Shown here piece after piece: positions 6,937 through 13,065 of a DNA stretch of 19,325 bases. Within the stretch, counting starts at the first letter, position 1, and each line of letters opens with the position of its first letter. Under the pieces are notes generated by a model. That model was not told the DNA's origin. It saw only the letters and a program-made list of their open reading frames with translations, and did not search any database. A program made the position numbers and the translations under genes. The stretch is from Actinomycetes bacterium (lineage in GTDB: Bacteria; Actinomycetota; Actinomycetes; Actinomycetales; Actinomycetaceae): positions 1-19,325 of the forward strand of contig JAEWHO010000054.1 in assembly GCA_023387755.1 (NCBI GenBank). The letters run 5' to 3'.

Positions 6937-8732
6937 AGCAGGTTCCACAGATACTTGCTGGCCGCTACGAGATCGGTGATCTCATCGGTCGCGGAGGTAT
7001 GGCAGAGGTTCATATTGGCTATGACACGCGCCTGTCTCGCCGTGTCGCCATCAAGCTGCTGCGCGAAGACCTCGCGCGGGACCCAGTATTCCTTGCACGT
7101 TTCCGCCGGGAAGCCCAGTCCGCAGCCGCCCTGAACGCCTCCACCATCGTCGGCGTCTATGACACCGGTGAAGAGACCATGGTCTCGCGCCGCACCGGCG
7201 AGGAGTTCCAGATTCCGTACATCATCATGGAATACGTGGAGGGGCACACCGTCCGTGAACTCCTCAAGGATGGCACCGCAATCCCGATTAACGAGGCTGT
7301 TGATATCGTCGATGGCGTCTTGCGGGCCCTGGAATACGCCCACCGGGCCGGGATTGTGCACCGGGATATCAAACCGGGCAACGTGATGCTCACTCCGCGC
7401 GGGGAAGTGAAGGTCATGGACTTCGGCATCGCCCGGGCGATGGCAGATTCCCAAGCCACCATGACGCAAGCGAACTCGGTGGTCGGGACCGCCCAATACC
7501 TCTCCCCTGAGCAGGCGCGCGGGGAAGTTGTAGACACCCGCTCCGATCTCTACTCCACCGGTTGTCTCCTGTTTGAGCTACTGACCGGCCAGCCGCCGTT
7601 TACCGGCGATTCCGCCGTCGCCGTGGCCTACCAGCATGTGCGGGAGACGCCGCGGACGCCGTCGTCAATCGCCTCCGATATTCCCGAATCCCTCGACCGG
7701 GTGGTACTCAAATCCCTGGCCAAGAATCGGGATCAGCGTTATGCGGATGCGGCCGAGATGCGCCGGGATCTGCTCGCTGCCGTCCACGGGCGGGCGGTAT
7801 CCGCGCCCTCTACCGCCGTGTGGGGTGTGCCCGGTGCCATCGCGCCGGGGGCTGCAACCGCCGTCGCCACCCCGATTCCGCCAGCCACCCAGCAGTGGCA
7901 GAACGATCCGGCTACCTCCACGCAGGCTGCAGTACGCACTGAGGAGGAAGAGGAAGGCAAGTCGAAGGCCTGGCTGTGGGGTCTGCTGTCATTCCTCGGT
8001 GTGGTCGCGCTGTGTGTGGGTGCCTACTTCCTTCTCACCGGTAAAGATGAGCCGCCCGCACCGGAGATGGTCACCGTGCCGAGCCTGCAGGGCCTAGACC
8101 AAGCTGGCGTCACCTCGGCCCTCACAAATGCCGGATTGAAGGCCGATATTGGCGACCCCGTGGCCCATGATGAGATTCCCAAAGGCAGCTTCGTGTCCAG
8201 CGATCCGCAGGAGGGTGCCGAGGTGGAGAAGGGATCCACGGTCACCGTGCATTTCTCCTCTGGGCCCGGGGAAATCGCGGTTCCCGACGTCGCTAACCTG
8301 ACCCAGGATGCCGCGCGCAAGATGATTGAAGCGGCCGGTCTGTCGGTGGCTAATGTGTCTACTGAGGACGTCCCGAAGAAGGCGAAGGACACGGCCATTA
8401 AGACCGAGCCGGCGGCCGGGGAGAAGGTCAAGGCGGGCTCCAGTGTGAAGCTGATTATTGCCTCGGGCTTCGTGGAAGTCCCCTCGCTGCGTGGGGAAAC
8501 CCTGGAAAATGCCACCAAGATTCTCACCGAGCTGGGCTTGTCCCTCAACTCTGAGACGGTAGAAAGTGACCTGGTTGAGCCCGGGCAGGTGCTGGAGCAG
8601 AGCGAGCAGGGCCGCGTGAGCGTGGATACCACCATTAACCTGCAGATCGCGAAGGCGCCCGCACATACGCAACCGCCATCACCTGAGACTCCCACCCCCT
8701 CCCCAACGGAGACGAAGAAGGATAAGGATTAG
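6930..8732 (+). CDS. pknB: PknB: receptor Ser/Thr kinase with three PASTA domains
   Basis: 600 residues. Kinase domain at 11-285: GRGGMAEV (20-27), Lys42, HRDIKPGN (144-151) with Asp146, DFG (164-166), SPE (192-194). A Pro/Ala-rich juxtamembrane stretch follows, then one membrane helix (about 347-369). The extracellular part has three PASTA repeats starting VPSLQGL (383), VPDVANL (451) and VPSLRGE (517), and a Pro/Thr/Lys tail. M. tuberculosis PknB has four PASTA domains. PASTA domains sense muropeptides or lipid II, and the kinase then phosphorylates cell-wall and division proteins. The GTG start at 6930 lies inside the end of pknA, with AAAGGAGG just 4 bases upstream. In the activation loop Thr179 is present, but the position two residues on is Ala181. 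It is the last gene of the operon, followed by a strong hairpin. Confidence 0.96.
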   Translation: MVEQVPQILAGRYEIGDLIGRGGMAEVHIGYDTRLSRRVAIKLLREDLARDPVFLARFRREAQSAAALNASTIVGVYDTGEETMVSRRTGEEFQIPYIIMEYVEGHTVRELLKDGTAIPINEAVDIVDGVLRALEYAHRAGIVHRDIKPGNVMLTPRGEVKVMDFGIARAMADSQATMTQANSVVGTAQYLSPEQARGEVVDTRSDLYSTGCLLFELLTGQPPFTGDSAVAVAYQHVRETPRTPSSIASDIPESLDRVVLKSLAKNRDQRYADAAEMRRDLLAAVHGRAVSAPSTAVWGVPGAIAPGAATAVATPIPPATQQWQNDPATSTQAAVRTEEEEEGKSKAWLWGLLSFLGVVALCVGAYFLLTGKDEPPAPEMVTVPSLQGLDQAGVTSALTNAGLKADIGDPVAHDEIPKGSFVSSDPQEGAEVEKGSTVTVHFSSGPGEIAVPDVANLTQDAARKMIEAAGLSVANVSTEDVPKKAKDTAIKTEPAAGEKVKAGSSVKLIIASGFVEVPSLRGETLENATKILTELGLSLNSETVESDLVEPGQVLEQSEQGRVSVDTTINLQIAKAPAHTQPPSPETPTPSPTETKKDKD

Positions 8733-8756
8733 CCCTAAGAACTGGGCGACGCCGCT

Positions 8757-8785
8757 GGAGCCGGGCTGTTATTCAGCCCGGCTCC
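8757..8785. terminator. Bidirectional hairpin between pknB and trpG
   Basis: A perfect 12-bp inverted repeat, GGAGCCGGGCTG (8757-8768) and CAGCCCGGCTCC (8774-8785), surrounds the 5-base loop TTATT. It lies 24 bases after the pknB stop and serves two convergent genes. There is no T-tract on either side, as is common in high-GC Actinobacteria. The TAA stop of the minus-strand amidotransferase (8769-8771) lies in the loop, and one arm encodes its last residues. Confidence 0.75.
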
Positions 8786-9365
8786 GGCATATCCGCAGCC
8801 AGTTCGCCAGCAGCTCGTGGCCAGCATCAGTCAGGATTGATTCGGGATGGAATTGCACCCCGTACAGGGGTGCCGTCCGGTGCGCGAGCGCCATGACGGT
8901 GCCGTCAGCGGTCCGGGCGGTCACCTCCAAAACGTCCGGCACCTCGGTGACCACCAGCGAGTGATACCGCGCTACTGCCAGGGGCTGGGGCAGGCCGGCG
9001 AACAGTCCCGTGCCGTCATGGGTGACGTAATCTTGCATCCCGTGCATGAGGGTTGCGGCACGCCCTACCGTGCCACCGCATACGTGCGCTAGCGCCTGGT
9101 GGCCCAGGCACACTCCCAGCATGGGCCTGCCGGTCTCGGCGCAGGCAGCAATTGCCTCTAGGCTCCGCCCCGATTCCGCGGGCGTGCCCGGCCCGGGTGA
9201 GATAAGAACGCCGTCGACGTCGCATGCCGTACTGGCGCGATCTGCCCGCTCAACGCTAACCTCCGCACCTAACTCCCGCAGATACCCCACGATAGTGTGG
9301 ACGAAAGAATCGAAATTGTCGATCATCCGCAGGCGCAGGCCGGCCCCGGGCAAAGTCTCGTGCAT
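8769..9365 (-). CDS. trpG: TrpG/PabA-type glutamine amidotransferase
   Basis: 198 residues, a class I glutamine amidotransferase subunit. It has DNFDSF (16-21), SPGPGTP (56-62), the nucleophile Cys86 in GVCLGHQAL (84-92), YHSL (134-137) and GVQFHPES (169-176) with the His/Glu of the triad. Such proteins hydrolyse glutamine to supply ammonia to anthranilate or aminodeoxychorismate synthase. No trpE/pabB partner is in the window. The isolated gene facing pknB matches Rv0013 (trpG) of M. tuberculosis. Whether it serves tryptophan or folate synthesis cannot be told here. The start could be 9365 or the Met at residue 14, just before the conserved IDNFDSF. The upstream sequence has no good ribosome binding site and looks like a leaderless promoter. 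The coding end lies within the terminator hairpin. Confidence 0.93.
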   Translation of the reverse strand: MHETLPGAGLRLRMIDNFDSFVHTIVGYLRELGAEVSVERADRASTACDVDGVLISPGPGTPAESGRSLEAIAACAETGRPMLGVCLGHQALAHVCGGTVGRAATLMHGMQDYVTHDGTGLFAGLPQPLAVARYHSLVVTEVPDVLEVTARTADGTVMALAHRTAPLYGVQFHPESILTDAGHELLANWLRICRSRAE

Positions 9366-9378
9366 AGTCGCTAGTGTA
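9366..9378 (-). promoter_or_regulatory. Possible leaderless promoter of trpG
   Basis: On the minus strand a -10-like TACACT (9373-9378) ends 7 bases before the ATG at 9365, so transcription could begin at the start codon itself. No Shine-Dalgarno is visible. The 20-base gap to the preceding stop codon leaves little room for anything else. A -35 candidate (TGGACG, spacer 15) is weak. Confidence 0.35.
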
Positions 9379-9385
9379 ATCGGTG

Positions 9386-9547
9386 CTAGCTGACGTCCAC
9401 TTCACCCTGCTGGAAGGGCATATACGGCTCGATCACCGGGAAGACGTACTCAAAAAGCACCCACACCACCGCTAGGAATAGCAGCACAGCCAGGATGAAA
9501 CGCAGCCAGGTGGGGCCGGGTAGGGCCCGCCAAATCAGACCATACAT
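9386..9547 (-). CDS. Small single-pass membrane protein (53 aa) between sortase and trpG
   Basis: An ORF of 53 residues beginning MYGLIWRALPGPTWLRF and ending EPYMPFQQGEVDVS. Residues 16-35 form a clear membrane helix, and the C-terminal part (FEYVFPVIEPYMPF) is aromatic and Pro-rich. Its ATG directly follows the TAA of the sortase gene with zero spacing (TAAATG on the minus strand), so translation is probably coupled by termination-reinitiation. I recall similar short proteins of unknown function at this locus in other Actinobacteria, but that is memory and not a search. A conserved place next to a sortase and cell-wall genes suggests an envelope role, which is inference. Confidence 0.8.
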   Translation of the reverse strand: MYGLIWRALPGPTWLRFILAVLLFLAVVWVLFEYVFPVIEPYMPFQQGEVDVS

Positions 9548-10297
9548 TTACTGTGCTCCCTCCAGCAGTGCGTCCGGCACCCCTTCGGAGCGCGGAATCC
9601 AATAGGCAAAATCGCTGTATACCACGTAGCGTTCCCGCGTGGACATCAGCGGGTGGCAGGTGGTGAGTGTGAGCAGGGGCTTTTCTGGCTTCGCCTCGGG
9701 CTGATGTGGAACCGGGTAGAGAACCTCCCCCTGGTCGGGTTTAATCACCTCATGACTGGTGACGGTGTAGACGATCCAGGCGTCTTTACTTTCGACGATC
9801 AGCTCATCACCCGGCTGCAAATCCTCAATATATTGGAACACGGCCCCGCGCGTCATCCGGTGAGCAGCCAGTCCGGCATTGCCGATTTCCCCGATCTTCT
9901 GGGTTTTCGGGTAATGCCCGGCGAGCCCAAAATCGAGCACTTTAGAGTAGCTCAACCCCTCCGCAATGGAGACCATATAATCCTTGCCCCAACGCGGTAC
10001 GTAGAGTTTGGCATACGGCTCATTCATGTCTCCCGGCTCGACGACGGGTGGCATGTCGGTACGCCGCTCGGCGGGTTTGAACTCCGGTTTGCTGAAGGTT
10101 TGTTCCAGTGCTTGGGCGGCGGCACGGTTATTATCCCCGGCCTCAAAATTGGTCCACCACATTTGCCACACCAAGAACAGCGCCAGGAACCCACCGACGG
10201 TGAACAGGATTTCACCGAGGACGAGCGTGAAAATATCGAACACAGAACGGCGGCGGCGTTTTTTCTTCACCGACCTGCGGGTGCGGGTCTCTTCCAT
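9548..10297 (-). CDS. Class E sortase
   Basis: 249 residues. A very basic cytoplasmic start (RTRRSVKKKRRRRS) is followed by a membrane helix (about 20-47), and the sortase fold lies outside the cell (about 92-232). Catalytic residues are His146 in GLAAHRMTRG, Cys214 in TLTTCHP and an Arg in STRERY (221 or 223). The TLTTC motif, length and position near pknB match class E sortases such as Streptomyces SrtE1/SrtE2, which anchor proteins bearing LAxTG signals to peptidoglycan. No protein in this window carries such a signal, so substrates lie elsewhere. AAGGA sits 7 bases before the ATG. The gene follows the DUF881 gene by 31 bases and is coupled to the 53-residue membrane protein downstream. 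Confidence 0.94.
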   Translation of the reverse strand: MEETRTRRSVKKKRRRRSVFDIFTLVLGEILFTVGGFLALFLVWQMWWTNFEAGDNNRAAAQALEQTFSKPEFKPAERRTDMPPVVEPGDMNEPYAKLYVPRWGKDYMVSIAEGLSYSKVLDFGLAGHYPKTQKIGEIGNAGLAAHRMTRGAVFQYIEDLQPGDELIVESKDAWIVYTVTSHEVIKPDQGEVLYPVPHQPEAKPEKPLLTLTTCHPLMSTRERYVVYSDFAYWIPRSEGVPDALLEGAQ

Positions 10298-10328
10298 TCA
10301 CCATTCCTTAATTTCGTAACGGCACCAA

Positions 10329-11096
10329 CTACCGTGTGGATGCTCTCTCGTGGATGCCACCATCAAGAGAATACGCGTATTTTGCTTCCACTCGGCCAGT
10401 GTAGGCGGGCATACTGACCGTCGGTTTGGCCACCAGTGACCATCCGAGCCCGGCAGCCTGCACATACTGCTGGTACACCTGGACTTCCGGGTTGGTGCGT
10501 AGGGCTTGCCGCAGCCGGTCCGGGTTTCCAATGGCAACGATCACGTAGGGCGGGGAATAGGTTTGGTCGTTGACCAGCAGCACATTGCCCACGCACCGCA
10601 CCGCAGTGGTCGCTGCCACCCGCTGGCCCTGGATCGTCATGGCTTCCGCGCCCCCAGACCACAGCGCGTTGACGACGCTTTCCACATCCTGCTGATGGAC
10701 CACCAGCTGGTTCGGATCCCAGGTACCGGTCTCGGCAATCGCTTGGGGCGCGTCCCACAGCCGCACTTCCACGCCCGGGCCGTGGACGGGTTGATCCAGG
10801 TAGTCGAAGGCCGCCCCCGTCACCGGTTGCACACTGGTCGTCGCACCAGCGTGGGCGGAGACGGTTTCTACTTCTTGGCGTAGCGCAGAGACGGCCTTCT
10901 CGGCAACGTCGAGTTTCTTTTGCTCCTGCTGAACCAGCTCCACCAGGTTTTGGGGAGTACGCGCGGTTTCGTCGTCGTACAGGCGGGCATTCGTGGCAAA
11001 TAGGAGGCCGGCACCGACAGCTGCCACCCCCACCCACACGGAGGACCCACGCGGGTGCCACCACGGGTAGGATTTCTCGGTCACGATTTGCCCCAC
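10329..11096 (-). CDS. DUF881 family membrane-anchored protein
   Basis: 255 residues: a short cytoplasmic start, one membrane helix (about 18-36), a predicted coiled coil (about 45-80) and an extracytoplasmic DUF881 domain. Typical stretches are LRLWDAPQA-like near 120, DPNQLVVHQQDVESVVNALW, AEAMTIQGQRV and PPYVIVAIGNP. Such proteins (Rv0012 in M. tuberculosis at the same place) are linked by location to division and sporulation genes, but no biochemical function is established. The GTG at 11096 gives the longest form. A second in-frame GTG at 11084 with GTGGGG just upstream is also possible and would remove four residues. It is first in the minus-strand run leading to sortase and trpG. Confidence 0.88.
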   Translation of the reverse strand: MGQIVTEKSYPWWHPRGSSVWVGVAAVGAGLLFATNARLYDDETARTPQNLVELVQQEQKKLDVAEKAVSALRQEVETVSAHAGATTSVQPVTGAAFDYLDQPVHGPGVEVRLWDAPQAIAETGTWDPNQLVVHQQDVESVVNALWSGGAEAMTIQGQRVAATTAVRCVGNVLLVNDQTYSPPYVIVAIGNPDRLRQALRTNPEVQVYQQYVQAAGLGWSLVAKPTVSMPAYTGRVEAKYAYSLDGGIHERASTR

Positions 11097-11166
11097 TCTT
11101 ATTTCCGGTAGTTCTTGCTCCAGACTAAGCTAAGAGGAGTTGCCCTGTCTCCCATGGAGGAAACTC
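11097..11166. promoter_or_regulatory. Divergent promoter region between DUF881 gene and crgA
   Basis: The 70 bases separate two divergent starts, so both promoters must overlap here or lie in the coding regions. A plus-strand -10-like TAAGCT and a minus-strand TAGTCT share the stretch 11122-11132. Neither has a convincing -35. GGAGG at 11156-11160 is the crgA ribosome binding site, with a 6-base spacer. Confidence 0.35.
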
Positions 11167-11535
11167 GTGTCCGAGTCACACAATTCTGACCAGAAGCCGG
11201 CTGCGGCCAAGAAGCCGGCCGCTGCCAAGCAGCACCCAAAGTCTAAGCACCCCGAACGCGTGCAGGCGCGCTCCGATAATCCGCGCACCCGTGCCGCCGC
11301 GGAGCGGGTTATCGAAGAAAAGGCCGAAAAGAAACGCAATAAGCGCGTTAAGCTCGACGTCTCGCCGCCCTGGTGGGCGCCGGTGATGGTCACCTTGATG
11401 ATCCTCGGCCTGATCTGGGTGGTAGTGACGTACCTGATGGCCGGTCAGTGGCCGCTACCGATCGGCAACTGGAACCTGGCCGTCGGTATGGGCCTGATGC
11501 TGTGCGGCTTCTTTATGACTCTTAACTGGAGATAG
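11167..11535 (+). CDS. crgA: CrgA: cell division regulator
   Basis: 122 residues. The N-terminal 60 are hydrophilic and very Lys/Ala/Arg-rich. Two membrane helices follow (about 69-91 and 99-119) with the family pattern PPWWAPVM...LIWVVVTYL and PIGNWNLAVG...MTLNWR. CrgA is an actinobacterial inner-membrane protein that interacts with FtsZ, FtsQ, FtsI and other septal proteins and coordinates septum peptidoglycan synthesis. The start is GTG at 11167, chosen for the GGAGG six bases upstream and for the family N-terminus; an upstream start at 11140 would place the ribosome binding site inside the gene. The first 20 codons contain a tandem 18-base repeat. yaaA starts 3 bases after the stop, so the two are co-transcribed. 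Confidence 0.94.
   Translation: MSESHNSDQKPAAAKKPAAAKQHPKSKHPERVQARSDNPRTRAAAERVIEEKAEKKRNKRVKLDVSPPWWAPVMVTLMILGLIWVVVTYLMAGQWPLPIGNWNLAVGMGLMLCGFFMTLNWR
11194..11229 (+). repeat. Tandem 18-bp repeat in crgA
   Basis: Two adjacent 18-base units (11194-11211 and 11212-11229) differ at two third-codon positions and encode KPAAAK twice. This is a small in-frame duplication in the disordered N-terminus. It could vary in copy number between strains. Confidence 0.85.
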
Positions 11536-11538
11536 CCG

Positions 11539-12306
11539 GTGATTATTGCGCTGCCGCCCTCCGAGGGAAAGACGGCACCGGAGTCAGCTTTTGCGCGGCC
11601 CGCCCCGCTGGACAGGCTCACATTCCCGGAGCTCACCGAGGCCCGCGCTGAGATCGGGCAGACCCTGGCGGACCTCGGCACGGGTGCGGCAGCGCAAAAC
11701 GTCCTCAAGGTAGGGCCAAAGGCGGCCCCGGAATTGGCGTGGAACCTCGCCCACGGCGCGGGGGTTTCTCCGGACGACGGCGCTGCCGCCCATGCCGTCT
11801 ATACCGGCGTCCTCTTCGCGGCCGCCGAGCTTCCCGGCCCAGCCTCCCCCTGCCCGGTGTGGATATTTTCGGGCCGTTACGGGGTCGTCCAACCCGGTGA
11901 CGTCATCGCCCCCTACCGCCTGCCCGCTGCCGCCAAACTGCCCGAGATCGGCCCGGTTGCCACCTGGTGGAAGCCGCGCCTGGCGCCCGTGCTAGATACC
12001 GCGGCCTGCGCCCACAGCCTGGTTTTGGACTGCCGCTCCGGCCCCTACCAACGCATGTGGATGATCCCCGCACCACTGACGCGTATCGAAGTGAAGGCGG
12101 CTCGCGAGCGCGCCGGCACCCGCACTGTCGTCTCCCATATGGCTAAGCATTACCGCGGCGAACTCACCCGCCTTCTGCTTGCCAGCGGCCAGGATTTCCG
12201 TGATCCCAGCCAGGTCGCTGCCGTGGCCAGTGCCGGTGGGCTCACCGTGGAACTCGACGACGCCGGCCCCCGCCATGTCATTCTGACTGTGGTGGTCCAG
12301 GACTAA
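11539..12306 (+). CDS. yaaA: YaaA family peroxide stress protein (DUF328)
   Basis: 255 residues, the normal family length. It begins MIIALPPSEGKT, the family signature, with later motifs FSGRYGVVQPGDVIAPYRL (about 113-131), TWWKP, and SHMAKHYRGELTRLL. E. coli YaaA binds DNA and lowers free intracellular iron during hydrogen peroxide stress; the exact activity of actinobacterial members is not known. GTG start at 11539, 3 bases after the crgA stop, without its own strong ribosome binding site, so expression probably depends on crgA translation. It is convergent with the ABC ATPase gene. Confidence 0.9.
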   Translation: MIIALPPSEGKTAPESAFARPAPLDRLTFPELTEARAEIGQTLADLGTGAAAQNVLKVGPKAAPELAWNLAHGAGVSPDDGAAAHAVYTGVLFAAAELPGPASPCPVWIFSGRYGVVQPGDVIAPYRLPAAAKLPEIGPVATWWKPRLAPVLDTAACAHSLVLDCRSGPYQRMWMIPAPLTRIEVKAARERAGTRTVVSHMAKHYRGELTRLLLASGQDFRDPSQVAAVASAGGLTVELDDAGPRHVILTVVVQD

Positions 12307-12331
12307 ACTGCCGGCCTGTCCTTCTCCCAGA

Positions 12332-12356
12332 CCCCGGCCTCGAACCTTGCCCGGGG
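12332..12356. terminator. Weak hairpin between yaaA and ABC ATPase gene
   Basis: CCCCGG (12332-12337) and CCGGGG (12351-12356) can pair around a 13-base loop in the 75-base gap between two convergent genes. The stem is short and there is no T-tract. It is the only terminator-like structure seen in the gap. Confidence 0.25.
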
Positions 12357-12381
12357 CCCGCTATGACGGCCAGCACCCTTA

Positions 12382-13065
12382 TCACTTACCTGGCCGATGG
12401 TCAGCCTTTTCGGTGAGGACGCCGTCGCGAATCTCGCATACCCGATCGCAGAACTGTAGCAGCCGCTGATCGTGGGTAACCATGACGGTGGCTTTCTTCT
12501 TCTCGTGGGTGAGGTCGCGCAGCAGGGCGACGATCTCCATGGCGCGGGAGGAGTCCAAGGCGGCGGTGGGTTCGTCGGCCAAAATGACTTCCGGATCGTG
12601 CATGAGGGCGGTGGCGATAGCCACGCGCTGCCGCTCGCCTCCGGAAAGGTCGGAGGGGTATTTCTTCGCCAGCTTCTCGATGCCAAGCTCCCGCAACAAC
12701 TCATCGCGGCGCGCCAGGTCGGGTTTCTTCCCGGCCACTTTATCGTGCAAAATGAGCTGTTCTGCCACGGTGAGGAAGGGCACCAGCGAGCTGCCTTGGA
12801 GTACGAATCCGAGCTTGTCGAACCGGATCCGTGAGCGTTCCTTATGGCCGGCATTATCCAGCCGTTTTCCGCCCAGGGTCACCCGGCCTTCGGTCGGGGT
12901 CTGCAACCCGCCCGCAATGGTGAGGAAGGTGGATTTCCCGGAACCAGACGGCCCAATCACCGCCACCAGTTCGCCCGGTTCAGCGCGGAAGTTGGTGTTT
13001 TTGAGGGCATGGATTTTCTCGTCCCCCTGGGTGAAGGTTTTGGTGACGTTGGCCAGTTCGATCAT
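12382..13065 (-). CDS. ABC transporter ATPase, LolD/MacB type
   Basis: 227 residues, one complete nucleotide-binding domain. Walker A GPSGSGKST (38-46), Q-loop Gln90 in GFVLQ, signature LSGGERQR (140-147), Walker B VILADEP (160-166) with catalytic Glu165, and H-loop His198. The sequence style (IHALKNTNF, ADEPTAALDS) is that of ATPases that power FtsX/MacB-like permeases and act by mechanotransmission rather than classical transport. Its ATG overlaps the stop of the permease gene (13062-13065), so the two form one transporter. The substrate cannot be read from sequence. All catalytic motifs are intact. Confidence 0.93.
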   Translation of the reverse strand: MIELANVTKTFTQGDEKIHALKNTNFRAEPGELVAVIGPSGSGKSTFLTIAGGLQTPTEGRVTLGGKRLDNAGHKERSRIRFDKLGFVLQGSSLVPFLTVAEQLILHDKVAGKKPDLARRDELLRELGIEKLAKKYPSDLSGGERQRVAIATALMHDPEVILADEPTAALDSSRAMEIVALLRDLTHEKKKATVMVTHDQRLLQFCDRVCEIRDGVLTEKADHRPGK

